Positions 22,608 through 30,385 of a DNA stretch of 64,000 nt are shown in pieces (the first letter of the stretch is position 1; each line of letters starts with the position of its first letter). The stretch is from JASHVB01 sp963780805 (GTDB lineage: Bacteria; Pseudomonadota; Alphaproteobacteria; Acetobacterales; Acetobacteraceae). The notes below the pieces were generated by a model. The model searched no databases, was not told the DNA's origin, and saw nothing but the letters and a program-made list of their open reading frames with translations. Location: positions 1 through 64,000 of the forward strand of contig CAWADP010000006.1 of the NCBI GenBank assembly GCA_963780805.1, read 5' to 3'. A program made the position numbers and the translations under genes.

Positions 22608-23018
22608 GCCTCAAACTACAAAACTGCCAGTCGCGAGTCAAGCGGGTTCGAGAACGTCTCAAGTCGGAAATTTGGTGACCGACCGAGCGGCGGGCCAGGA
22701 GCCGTCCTGGCGGCAAACTGCGGGAGCGTCGCGCGAATGGCGGATACGGCGTCGCTACCCCGTCGGGCCTAGGAAATTCGCTTGATGGCGCTAGCAGCGT
22801 CCTCGGGACGAGCTGCTCGACGAGAGCCTGGTATAGGCGGGCGTGCCGAAACCCTGGCTTTAGGGTCGGCGAACAGCGTCGAGCGTGAGCATCTACTGGG
22901 GGTGCCCTGGCTTAGATTGGGTTGGTGGGCCGCCGAACCTGCGACGCAGTATCCGGCGATATCCCGCCGATTTCATAGAACCCGCTCAGATTGCCGTCCT
23001 CCGAAGGGCCTCTAAGCA
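22608..23018. other. Gene-free stretch between the restriction operon and tRNA-Gly
   Basis: No convincing gene is seen here on either strand. In particular there is no recognisable integrase, although this is where one would be expected if the island inserted at the tRNA. The promoter of the restriction operon should lie just right of 22607, but no confident -35/-10 pair was identified. Confidence 0.5.
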
Positions 23019-23040
23019 AAAACGGCCCCGAAGGACCGCT
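23019..23040 (-). terminator. Rho-independent terminator of tRNA-Gly
   Basis: On the minus strand CGGTCC-TTCG-GGGCCG forms a stable tetraloop hairpin (one G-T pair) followed by TTTTT, about 30 bases beyond the tRNA 3' end. Confidence 0.75.
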
Positions 23041-23069
23041 TTCAACTTCTTGATTTTCTTGAGAAAATC

Positions 23070-23144
23070 TGGAGCGGGCGAAGGGATTCGAACCCTCGAC
23101 CCCAACCTTGGCAAGGTTGTGCTCTACCCCTGAGCTACGCCCGC
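23070..23144 (-). tRNA. tRNA-Gly (GCC anticodon)
   Basis: A 75-nt cloverleaf on the minus strand with an encoded CCA end. The acceptor stem GCGGGCG pairs with CGCCCGC; the D-arm GCTCAGGGGTAGAGC, anticodon loop CTTGCCAA (anticodon GCC) and T-arm GGGTTCGAATCCC are all present. Its 3' end points left, towards the conjugation/restriction island. tRNA-Gly 3' ends are established integration sites for ICEclc-type elements. Confidence 0.97.
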
Positions 23145-23724
23145 GCTCCGACCAGGGCGCGCGTTCTAAGCGGCTTCGCCCCCCATGGCAAGGCCGCCAA
23201 GGCCGCCCTGGTCCCAGGCCGCCCTGTCCCGTGCCCGACCGCATTTGGTCGCATGGCGTTGGGGCGGAGTGGAGCCGGGCAACCCCTACCGCCTCCAGTT
23301 GCGAGGGAAGCAGGCACCTAAGGTTTCACACTGAGACGACCGAGGAACCCCATTCCACCGCGGGTCAAAGAGAAAACCAAGCAACGTGTGGATCGCGCAG
23401 GCGGCTGTTGCAGATTGCTGCTCGGTGGCGCTCGGTCGCTTCCGCCGCGCTTCATGCGGCATCCGCATCGTGACAGCCCCTCGGCCCCTCGGGATCTAAA
23501 TTTTCGTTCCTGTTGAAAACTCGCCCTGGGCCCGACAGCCCCATAGCCCCTCGTGTCACCCCCAAGCCACTCACGTGACGGGTGATCAAGCGATCATCCG
23601 GCCCGGTGCTGGACGTTCCGCCCCGGAGGCGCCAATCTCGCCGCAACCAGGGGCCGCTGCTTGTCGCGCCGCCCCCAAGGCAACATCTATGCGCCGGGGA
23701 CCGCCCGACCAGGATCGAGAGGCA
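23145..23724. other. Gene-free stretch between tRNA-Gly and the thioredoxin gene
   Basis: No convincing coding region is seen. The frame of the thioredoxin gene is open from 23575, but its first 50 codons have no resemblance to the family. Promoters for both the leftward tRNA and the rightward thioredoxin operon must lie here. Confidence 0.5.
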
Positions 23725-24669
23725 ATGGACAACATCATCGGCCAACCACCAACGGCTCCGGCCGGCGCGGCGCAGGCCGCCGCGATGATCGTCGACGGCG
23801 ACCAGAAGACCTTCATGCAGGACGTGGTGGAAGCGTCCCGTACTGTTCCGGTTCTGGTGGATTTCTGGGCCACCTGGTGCGGCCCCTGCAAGCAGCTCAC
23901 GCCCACGCTGGAGAAGGTGGTCCGCGCCGCTGGCGGCCGGCTGAAACTGGTGAAGATCGACATCGACCAGAACCGCTCCCTGGTGCAGCAGCTCGCCCAG
24001 CTCGGCCTGCCGCTGCAGTCGGTGCCCACCGTCGCCGCCTTCTGGCAGGGCCAGATCGCCGACCTGTTCCAGGGCGCCCTCCCGGAATCTGAAGTCAAGC
24101 GCTTCGCCGAATCCCTGCTCAAGCTGGCCGGCGGCCAGATGCCCAGCGCCGACCTGCTCGCCGAGGCCAAGGCCGCGATGGACGAAGGCGACGCCGAGCA
24201 AGCCGGCCAGTTGTTCAGCGCCCTGCTGCAGCAGGAACCAGAGAACCCCGACGCCTGGGCCGGCCTGATCCGCGCCTTGATGGCGCTCGGCCGCGAGGAC
24301 GACGCGCGCCAGGCGCTTAACCAGGTGCCCAAGAAGATCACCGACCACGCGGAAATCGCCGGCGCCCGCAGCGCCGTGGCCCTGGCCGAGGAAGGCCGCA
24401 AAGCCAAGTCGCAACTGCAAAGCCTGCAAGCGCGCGTGGCGGCTGATGCGAACGATTTCCAGGCCCGCTACGACCTCGCAACCGCGCTGAACGCCATGGA
24501 CCAGCGCGAGCAGGCGGCCGATGCGCTGCTGGATATCGTGAAGCGCAACCGTACCTGGAACGACGATGCCGCCCGCCTGCAGCTGCTGAAGTTCTTCGAG
24601 TCCTGGGGCTTCGATGACCCGGCCACGATGGCCGCGCGCCGCAAGCTCTCCGCCATGTTGTTCAGTTAG
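23725..24669 (+). CDS. Thioredoxin-TPR co-chaperone-like protein (CnoX/YbbN type)
   Basis: A 314-residue protein with a thioredoxin domain (residues about 25-130) containing the active site WCGPCK, then a helical region of tetratricopeptide type (residues about 135-314). This architecture is that of YbbN/CnoX, a holdase co-chaperone that hands clients to GroEL and DnaK. Here the CxxC cysteines are kept, as is usual in alphaproteobacterial members. ATG 23725 was chosen over the upstream open frame. It is directly followed (zero spacing) by the LON-domain gene. Confidence 0.88.
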   Translation: MDNIIGQPPTAPAGAAQAAAMIVDGDQKTFMQDVVEASRTVPVLVDFWATWCGPCKQLTPTLEKVVRAAGGRLKLVKIDIDQNRSLVQQLAQLGLPLQSVPTVAAFWQGQIADLFQGALPESEVKRFAESLLKLAGGQMPSADLLAEAKAAMDEGDAEQAGQLFSALLQQEPENPDAWAGLIRALMALGREDDARQALNQVPKKITDHAEIAGARSAVALAEEGRKAKSQLQSLQARVAADANDFQARYDLATALNAMDQREQAADALLDIVKRNRTWNDDAARLQLLKFFESWGFDDPATMAARRKLSAMLFS

Positions 24670-25335
24670 ATGCCGGCGTTTCATCCGCGCCTGCAGGACC
24701 TGCCGACGGAATTTCCGGCCTTTCCGCTCGCCGGCGCCCTGTTGCTGCCGCACGGACGGCTGCCGCTGAACATCTTCGAGCCACGCTATCTGGCGATGGT
24801 CGAGGATTCGCTCGGCGCCGGCCGGATGTTCGCCATGATCCAGCCCGATCCGCAGCAGCCGGAGGGGCCGACCGGCCCAGGGCTGTATCGCATCGGCTGC
24901 CTCGGCCGACTGGCGGCGTTCAGCGAGACGGATGACGGGCGCTACCTGATTACCCTGATCGGCCTGAACCGATTCGCCTTGACGGCGGCGCTGGACATGC
25001 GGCGTGGCTATCGTCGGGTGAGGGGGGACTTTTCCCCGTATTTCACCGACCTCGACCTGACGCCCGGCCCGATCGGCATCGAACGGGACGCGCTGCTGGC
25101 CGCGCTGCGGGGCTATTTCGCTCGTCGCAAGTTCGAGGCCAACTGGGACACGGTGCGTCGCATTCCGGACGACGCGCTGGTGACCACGCTGTCGATGATC
25201 TGCCCGTTCGAGCCGGCGGAGAAGCAGGCGCTGCTTGAGGCCGCCACCGACGCCGACCGCGCGGCGGTCCTGCTCGCGCTGCTGCAGATGGGTGCAGCCG
25301 AGGCGGACCCGTCTTCCAGCCGTCCGGTAAGTTGA
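24670..25335 (+). CDS. LON-domain (N-terminal substrate-binding) peptidase-like protein
   Basis: This 221-residue protein consists of the LON substrate-binding domain only; no AAA+ or protease domain follows. Typical elements are FPLAGALLLPHGRLPLNIFEPRY near the start and GRIG-type turns (YRIGCLGRLAAF). Such stand-alone LON domains commonly sit between thioredoxin-TPR and Trm112 genes in Alphaproteobacteria. Function is not established. It starts immediately after the preceding stop, which implies an operon. Confidence 0.88.
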   Translation: MPAFHPRLQDLPTEFPAFPLAGALLLPHGRLPLNIFEPRYLAMVEDSLGAGRMFAMIQPDPQQPEGPTGPGLYRIGCLGRLAAFSETDDGRYLITLIGLNRFALTAALDMRRGYRRVRGDFSPYFTDLDLTPGPIGIERDALLAALRGYFARRKFEANWDTVRRIPDDALVTTLSMICPFEPAEKQALLEAATDADRAAVLLALLQMGAAEADPSSSRPVS

Positions 25336-25347
25336 GAGAGGCGAGCC

Positions 25348-25554
25348 ATGAGCGAAACGCAGCAGCAATCGCCTCGCCCGGTGCCGATCGATCCACGGCT
25401 GCTGGAGATCCTGGTGTGCCCGCTGACCAAAGGGCCGCTGGAATACGACCGGGAGGCGGGCGAGCTGATCAGCCGCAAGGCCGGCCTCGCCTATCCGGTG
25501 CGGGATGGCATCCCGATCATGCTGCCGGAGGAGGCGCGCAAGCTCGACGCGTGA
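25348..25554 (+). CDS. Trm112 family protein (YcaR-like)
   Basis: This 68-residue small protein of the Trm112/YcaR family shows IDPRLLEILVCPLTKGPL, an ISRKAGLAYPVRDGIPIML core and a DE-type end. Eukaryotic Trm112 activates methyltransferases; the bacterial role is undefined. Only one of the zinc-type cysteines is present, as in many bacterial members. GAGAGGCGAGCC precedes the ATG as a ribosome-binding site. The TGA overlaps the next ATG by one base. Confidence 0.88.
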   Translation: MSETQQQSPRPVPIDPRLLEILVCPLTKGPLEYDREAGELISRKAGLAYPVRDGIPIMLPEEARKLDA

Positions 25555-25907
25555 TGGTGGCCGCAACGGAAATCCGCCTGCGCCGGCAAGAGAAGGTGCT
25601 GGACGTGGCGTTCGATGACGGCTCCCGGTTCAGCCTGCCGGCGGAATACCTGCGCGTCGAAAGCCCCAGCGCCGAGGTGCAGGGCCACGGTCCGGGCCAG
25701 CGGCAGATCGTCGCTGGCCGCCGGCATGTCGGGATCATGACGGTGGAGCCGGTCGGCAACTACGCGGTGCGGCTGATCTTCGATGACCTGCATGACACCG
25801 GGATCTTCTCGTGGGAATACCTGCACCAGCTCGGGATCGAGCAGGAAGCGCGTTGGCAGGACTATCTGGAGGCGCTGGCAGCAAAGGGCCTGCGCCGTGA
25901 CCCGTAG
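25554..25907 (+). CDS. DUF971 (gamma-butyrobetaine hydroxylase N-domain-like) protein
   Basis: This 117-residue DUF971 protein is a small domain also found at the N-terminus of gamma-butyrobetaine hydroxylase. Motifs seen are LRVESPSAEVQGHGPGQ, VGIMTVEPVGNYAVRLIFDD and GIFSWEYLHQLG. Stand-alone forms are often linked to iron-sulfur cluster handling, but that link is indirect. It is translationally coupled to the Trm112 gene (TGATG) and is last in the four-gene operon. Confidence 0.9.
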   Translation: MVAATEIRLRRQEKVLDVAFDDGSRFSLPAEYLRVESPSAEVQGHGPGQRQIVAGRRHVGIMTVEPVGNYAVRLIFDDLHDTGIFSWEYLHQLGIEQEARWQDYLEALAAKGLRRDP

Positions 25908-26060
25908 GACGGAAAAGCAAGGCGCGGTCCGCTGATGACTCATGAAGCGCATTCCGCCAAAAAGTTTAGCTCATAGCGGTCATCAAATTCTGGTGGAGTG
26001 GCTTTGACGCCTGGTTACCATATCTCGATGCCGGTGCGATTCGTCTGCTTGCAACATTCA

Positions 26061-26125
26061 CCACGAAGACGCGAAGGGACGAAGAATGTGCAGTCTGGCT
26101 GATTCGTCCCTGCGTGGCTTCGTAG
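26061..26125. repeat. Imperfect palindrome of the CACGAAG type
   Basis: The arm CCACGAAGACGCGAAGGGAC at 26061-26080 faces an imperfect reverse copy at 26103-26125, separated by about 20 bases. It resembles a widespread bacterial intergenic palindrome built on CACGAAG/CTTCGTG. The rest of the 390-base gap 25908-26297 shows nothing else recognisable. Confidence 0.55.
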
Positions 26126-26297
26126 CGATGTTGTTTTGAATGGCGCGAGACAGGATCGAAGCGTTTAGAGGAAAATACACCCCGGGAGGGTACCCGCCGA
26201 GCGCGCCGTGCCAGCACTCGACCTCAAAGTTCACCAGGACCCATTGGCCGCCGGTTCTGATCCCGCCGCAGACACCGGTCGGCATTCTATGTGACGC

Positions 26298-26798
26298 TTA
26301 ACGTGTGACCATCAGTTCCTTCACGCCCGCGGCCAGCATGCGCAGCAAATCCGGCAGTGCCAGCGCAACGCAACCTTCCGTCGGCGCGTAATCCGGCCGT
26401 GCGACGTGCAGGAAGATAGCCGAGCCGTGTCCCTTCACCACCGGCGCATCGTTCCAGCCCAGCACGCCCACCACGTCGTACAGGCCGTCCTGCCGCCACA
26501 GCTCTTCACAACGCGCCTCATGCGGCAGGCGCACCGCGCGGTTGTAGTCACGGTGCGTTGGATCGTCGCACCAGCCGTCGGTCTCGGCGATCGGTTCGAT
26601 CGGCACCGCGCAATCGGGAGGTGGCAGGCGATCCAGCCGGTACAGCACGCGGCGCAGCGGCAGCAAGCCGACGGGTGTGGCGCCGTCGCCCTCCTGTTTG
26701 TGCACACGCACGCCGGAACGGCCCAGGGCGGCGCGAAACGCTTCGTTGCGCAGCACCAGCCGTCCGTCCGGATGCACCAGCGCCTGCATGAGCCGCAT
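26298..26798 (-). CDS. L,D-transpeptidase (YkuD) family protein
   Basis: A 166-residue YkuD-domain protein. The catalytic signature HGSAIFLH, followed 10 residues on by PTEGCVAL with the nucleophile Cys, is intact; an AVRLPHEARCEELW segment is typical of the alphaproteobacterial subgroup. These enzymes form or exchange 3-3 peptidoglycan cross-links or attach proteins to peptidoglycan. No signal peptide is visible, so localisation is uncertain. The start ATG overlaps the ribA stop by one base (TGATG). Confidence 0.85.
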   Translation of the reverse strand: MRLMQALVHPDGRLVLRNEAFRAALGRSGVRVHKQEGDGATPVGLLPLRRVLYRLDRLPPPDCAVPIEPIAETDGWCDDPTHRDYNRAVRLPHEARCEELWRQDGLYDVVGVLGWNDAPVVKGHGSAIFLHVARPDYAPTEGCVALALPDLLRMLAAGVKELMVTR

Positions 26799-27961
26799 CA
26801 ATCCAGCAGGTGGCCGAAGCGCGCTGCCTTCGTCGCCAGGTATTCGTCGTTGACGCCGTTGGGCGCGAAGCTGTGCGGTTCACGCCCGACGATCTCGACG
26901 CCGCAGGCCGCCAGCGCCGTTAGCTTCTCCGGATTGTTGGTCAGCAGCCGGATGCGCGCGGTGCCGAGCGCCTCCAGCATGCGCGCGGCGATCAGGAAGT
27001 TGCGCTCGTCGGCGTCCCAGCCCAGCGCCCGGTTGGCGTCCAGCGTATCCAGTCCGCGGTCCTGTAACGTGTAGGCCCGCAACTTGTTGATCAGGCCGAT
27101 GCCGCGGCCTTCCTGCGCCAAGTATAGCAGCACGCCGGCCCCTTCCTCCGCCATCCGCCGGATCGCGCCACGCAGCTGCTGGCCGCAGTCGCAACGCAGG
27201 CTGCCCAGCAGGTCGCCGGTGAAACATTCGGAGTGGATGCGGACCAGCGGCGCATCCACCTTCTCCGGCTCGCCCACGACGATGGCGAGGTGGTCCAGCC
27301 CGGCGCCCTCGCTGCGGAAGGCGATCACCCGCGCGTCAGGCGCGTCCTCCAACGGCACGCGGGCGGCGGCGACCTGGCGCAGTGCGACGGCGGCGGCCCC
27401 CGGGTATTCGGCGACGTCGGCTGCTGGCAGCACCATCAGATGGCGTCGGTCCAACTCCTCCCGCAAGCCGGGACGCAGCACAGCGACCAGGACCGCCGGC
27501 AGCAGCAGCGCCAGCTTGCCCAACCCCAGAGCCGCGCCGGCCATCGGCGGCAGCGGCACCGGCTCGCCCAGGCGCTCCGGCGGCACCGGCTGGGCCGCGG
27601 GTTCGGCAATGGCGCGCAACGACTCCGGCACCAGCAGCGACTCGGGCACCCGGACGGCGACCGCCACCTCGCCGTGCGCGACCGGCCGGCGCAACACCGC
27701 AGCCGCCCGCGTCGGCGCCAGCAGCAGCAGCGGAGCGTCCACCGCCAGCGCGGCCAGTTCGGCGACGTTGTCGGCATCCGCGGCCTCGGCCGCCAGCATG
27801 GCAATCATCGTCCCGCCGGCCGTCAGGACCACCGGGATGCCGCGCCGCAGGTCGGACGCCGCGCGGTGCACCCGCCGCAACCGTGCCACGGTGTTGGCGG
27901 CGGCCGGCGACGGCGGCTCGGCCGGGGGCGGGGAGGTGGAACGGCTCTTCAACCGGTTCAT
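26798..27961 (-). CDS. ribA: GTP cyclohydrolase II (RibA)
   Basis: RibA opens GTP to the first riboflavin-pathway intermediate. The C-terminal domain (residues about 185-387) holds the zinc-binding cysteines in SECFTGDLLGSLRCDCG, the YLAQEGRGIGL catalytic stretch and the NP-E-K segment LLTNNPEKLTAL. The N-terminal 180 residues are an alanine-rich, divergent domain in the place of the DHBP synthase of bifunctional RibBA; its catalytic residues are not evident, so only the cyclohydrolase activity is claimed. It is intact and coupled to the L,D-transpeptidase gene. Confidence 0.92.
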   Translation of the reverse strand: MNRLKSRSTSPPPAEPPSPAAANTVARLRRVHRAASDLRRGIPVVLTAGGTMIAMLAAEAADADNVAELAALAVDAPLLLLAPTRAAAVLRRPVAHGEVAVAVRVPESLLVPESLRAIAEPAAQPVPPERLGEPVPLPPMAGAALGLGKLALLLPAVLVAVLRPGLREELDRRHLMVLPAADVAEYPGAAAVALRQVAAARVPLEDAPDARVIAFRSEGAGLDHLAIVVGEPEKVDAPLVRIHSECFTGDLLGSLRCDCGQQLRGAIRRMAEEGAGVLLYLAQEGRGIGLINKLRAYTLQDRGLDTLDANRALGWDADERNFLIAARMLEALGTARIRLLTNNPEKLTALAACGVEIVGREPHSFAPNGVNDEYLATKAARFGHLLD

Positions 27962-28286
27962 CGGACGACGACCGCGCGAGTTACAGGAAATTGAGACAAG
28001 GCCGGCTCGTTTTGGTCAAGGTTACGCCAAATCTGGTTGAAGATGCGGACCAAGGAGGATTACCCGCCTGCTGCAAGCATATATGGCAGGGGGCACCCCC
28101 GGTGGCGGTTGCTGTCACGAAAATGTGAGGAAGGTCATAGCGCGCCAAATCGTGATCACGCAATCCCACGCCGGACGGGCATCCATTTCGCAAGCACGCG
28201 AGTCCCGGCTATGGTGGCCTCACGTGCCTTGGCACAGAGCAGGGCATGGACCGGCGTCCGTGCCCCGACTGCGAGAGGAATGAGAC
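27962..28286. other. Divergent intergenic region ribA / response regulator
   Basis: This must hold promoters for both ribA (leftward) and the response regulator (rightward). A 10-bp perfect palindrome CGTGATCACG lies at 28151-28160. No FMN-riboswitch-like conserved boxes were recognised. Confidence 0.35.
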
Positions 28287-29015
28287 ATGTCGGCCGAACG
28301 ACCGATCCTGATCGTCGATGATGATGAATCCCTGCGTGAGACGTTGACTGAGCAATTGGCGGTGGATGGCGAGTTCGTCGCCACCGAGGCCGGGACGGTC
28401 ATGGAGGCGGAAGAGAAATTGCTCGCCAGGGATGCCCGGTTCGATGCGGTGATCCTGGACGTCGGGCTGCCGGATGGCGACGGGCGAGACTTCTGCGTCA
28501 AGCTGCGGCGGCAGGGGCAGAAGATGCCGATCATCATGCTGACCGGCTCGGATGCCGAGACCGACGTCGTGCGGGGCCTCGATTCGGGTGCCAACGATTA
28601 CATCGCCAAGCCGTTCCGGCTGAACGAACTGCTGGCACGGCTGCGCGCGCAGCTCCGCATCTTCGAGAATTCCGAGGACGCGGTGTTCTCGATCGGGCCG
28701 TACACCTTCCGGCCGTCGGCGAAGCTGCTGCAGGACCCGGCGAAGAACAAGCGGATCCGCCTGACCGAGAAGGAGGCGGCGATCCTGAAGTTTCTGTATC
28801 GCGCCGGCACCCGCGCGGTGGCACGCCAGGTGCTGCTGAACGAGGTGTGGGGCTATAACGCGGCGGTCACCACGCACACGCTGGAGACCCACATCTACCG
28901 CCTGCGGCAGAAGATCGAGCCGGATCCCGCGAACGCGCGCCTGCTGGTGACGGAAGGCGGCGGCTACCGGCTGGACCCGGAGGGCATTCCCGCGGCGATG
29001 CCGGCGACGGCGTGA
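28287..29015 (+). CDS. OmpR/PhoB-family response regulator
   Basis: An intact 242-residue response regulator. The receiver has VDDDESLRETL, the phospho-acceptor Asp in VILDVGLPDGDG and the Lys in IAKPFRLNEL. The winged-helix effector has LTEKEAAILKFLYRA and ETHIYRLRQKIE. GAGAGGAATGAG upstream of ATG 28287 provides a ribosome-binding site. No sensor kinase is adjacent, so it is an orphan regulator in this window; relatives in Rhodospirillales are often conserved and sometimes essential. Confidence 0.9.
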   Translation: MSAERPILIVDDDESLRETLTEQLAVDGEFVATEAGTVMEAEEKLLARDARFDAVILDVGLPDGDGRDFCVKLRRQGQKMPIIMLTGSDAETDVVRGLDSGANDYIAKPFRLNELLARLRAQLRIFENSEDAVFSIGPYTFRPSAKLLQDPAKNKRIRLTEKEAAILKFLYRAGTRAVARQVLLNEVWGYNAAVTTHTLETHIYRLRQKIEPDPANARLLVTEGGGYRLDPEGIPAAMPATA

Positions 29016-29092
29016 GGCGCAGGGGGCGTGAGGCGCAGGGGGGCGTGAGGCGCAGGGGGGCGTGAGGCGCAGGGGGGCGTGAGGCGCAGGGG
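29011..29092. repeat. 17-bp minisatellite overlapping the regulator's stop codon
   Basis: Five tandem copies of CGTGAGGCGCAGGGGGG, starting at 29011, 29027, 29044, 29061 and 29078. The first is 16 bases, three are 17, and the last is cut at 15. The first copy supplies the TGA of the response regulator gene. Each full unit carries GTGA. Confidence 0.95.
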
Positions 29093-29127
29093 CGGCGGCA
29101 CAGCCACCGCCAGCCGCGCCGCGTCAG

Positions 29128-29399
29128 ATGATCGTTCATCTCGTCAAGATCCATGCATGGCCGACTAACGACGCCTGTTCGCATTGGCGCAGCGAGGTCG
29201 TCGCGTTTCAGACCGACTTGAGCGATCGCCTCACTCCATGCGGCAGAGGATCGACCTGGCTGGGATCTATCAGCGCTGCCTGAAACAAGCGGCATTGCTT
29301 GCATTCGACGGGAAAGCACCACAGCCATGGCCGCAGGATTGTCCGTTCGCGTTCGATGACCTGCTCGCCGGCCAGCCGGCCGATCTGAAGTCGTGTTGA
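29128..29399 (+). pseudogene. DUF29 protein, C-terminal fragment
   Basis: A remnant of the DUF29 family, small proteins frequent in Acetobacteraceae and cyanobacteria, function unknown. The first part (MIVHLVKIHAWPTNDACSHW) and the second (RQRIDLAGIYQRCLKQAALL ... PWPQDCPFAFDDLL) together match the C-terminal two thirds of the family but are in different frames, joined near 29235. The N-terminal 50 or so residues are missing; the 17-bp repeat array occupies the place upstream. Confidence 0.6.
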
Positions 29400-29420
29400 A
29401 GATTGCGGAACCGTAAGGCA

Positions 29421-29477
29421 GTAGGGCGGAAAAGCCTTGCCCCCGACCTGATCCGGGGCAAGGCTTTGCCGCCCTAC
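29421..29477. repeat. Inverted repeat at the 3' end of the exonuclease III gene
   Basis: 23-base arms (29421-29443 and 29455-29477) with one mismatch and an 11-base loop; the core is GTAGGGCGG...CCGCCCTAC. It overlaps the last codon and stop of the exonuclease gene and may act as its terminator or an mRNA-stabilising hairpin. Confidence 0.75.
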
Positions 29478-30292
29478 GCTGCTATTTCAACGCACACCGG
29501 CACGTGGTCAGAAGTCTGCGGCCAATCGCGCGCGTCCTTGAGGATGACGTGGCGGCGCAGCACTCCCTGCAGGTCGGGCGTCACCCAGATATGGTCCAGC
29601 CGCCGTCCGCGGTCGGAGGCCCGCCAGTCCTGGTTGCGGTACGACCACCAAGTGTAAAGCTTCTGGTCGGCCGGCACGAAATGCCGTACCGCATCGACGA
29701 AGCCGGCGTTCAGCCAGTCGTTGAGGCCGGCGACCTCGGGTGGCGTGTGGCTGACCACGTTCAGCAGTTGCTTGTGGCTCCAGACGTCATGCTCCAGCGG
29801 TGCGATGTTCAAGTCACCCACCAGCACCGTGCGTGTCAGCCCCATGCGGGCGGCGAACCAGTTACGCGTCTCGGCGATGAAGTCCAACTTGTGGCCGTAC
29901 TTCACGTTTTGCGTCCGGTCGGGGATGTCGCCGCCGGCGGGGACGTAGAAGTTGTGCAGCTCCACCGGCCCGCCCTTCGCGTCCACCGTCGCCGCGATGT
30001 GCCGGCAGTCGCCCTTGGCGCACCAGTCGGGCGCGATGTCGTGCAGAGAGATCGGGCGGCGCGACAGGATCGCCACGCCGTTGTAGCCCTTCATGCCGCG
30101 GAACACCGCATGCGGATAACCCAGCAGGCCTGGCGCGTCGGCCGGGAACAGTACGTCCGGGACCTTGGTCTCCTGCAGACAGATCACGTCCGGGTCGAGC
30201 GCCTCGGCCAACTTCTTCAACAGCGTCAGCCGCAGCCGGAGCGAGTTGATGTTCCAGGTAACGACCCGCAGTCTCCCCCTCGTGCGCGGCAT
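29474..30292 (-). CDS. xth: Exodeoxyribonuclease III (Xth/ExoA)
   Basis: An intact 272-residue AP endonuclease/3'-5' exonuclease for base-excision repair. Motifs are WNINSLR at the start, CLQETKV (metal-binding Glu), YNGVAILSR, VGDLNIAP (Asp/Asn), RLDHIWVTPDL and SDHVPVCVEI (catalytic His). The ATG at 30290-30292 is the last start of a 17-bp stop-start repeat linking it to the upstream hydrolase gene, so it is probably cotranscribed and translationally coupled to it. Confidence 0.95.
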   Translation of the reverse strand: MPRTRGRLRVVTWNINSLRLRLTLLKKLAEALDPDVICLQETKVPDVLFPADAPGLLGYPHAVFRGMKGYNGVAILSRRPISLHDIAPDWCAKGDCRHIAATVDAKGGPVELHNFYVPAGGDIPDRTQNVKYGHKLDFIAETRNWFAARMGLTRTVLVGDLNIAPLEHDVWSHKQLLNVVSHTPPEVAGLNDWLNAGFVDAVRHFVPADQKLYTWWSYRNQDWRASDRGRRLDHIWVTPDLQGVLRRHVILKDARDWPQTSDHVPVCVEIAA

Positions 30293-30385
30293 CAGACGAT
30301 CCAGGACATCAGACGAAGGGTGACATCAGACGAAGGGGGCCATCAGACGAAGGTGGACATCAGACGATGCGGGCGATCAGACGAT
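30291..30385. repeat. Six-copy 17-bp repeat forming a stop-start relay
   Basis: Copies of ATCAGACGA begin at 30291, 30308, 30325, 30342, 30359 and 30376, an exact 17-base period. Read on the minus strand each unit ends in TCTGATG, except the first after the hydrolase, which has TGATC. The array spans from the hydrolase stop codon to the exonuclease start codon and encodes four consecutive 5-codon mini-ORFs. Confidence 0.95.

Noticed and set aside
22885..23133. Plus-strand open frame whose translation ends in a GIRTLDPN-type peptide
   Set aside because: This is the well-known spurious translation of the reverse complement of a tRNA gene; not an integrase remnant.
23452..25566. 704-residue minus-strand open frame
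   Set aside because: It covers the thioredoxin, LON and Trm112 genes on the opposite strand; His/Arg/Gln-rich shadow translation without motifs.
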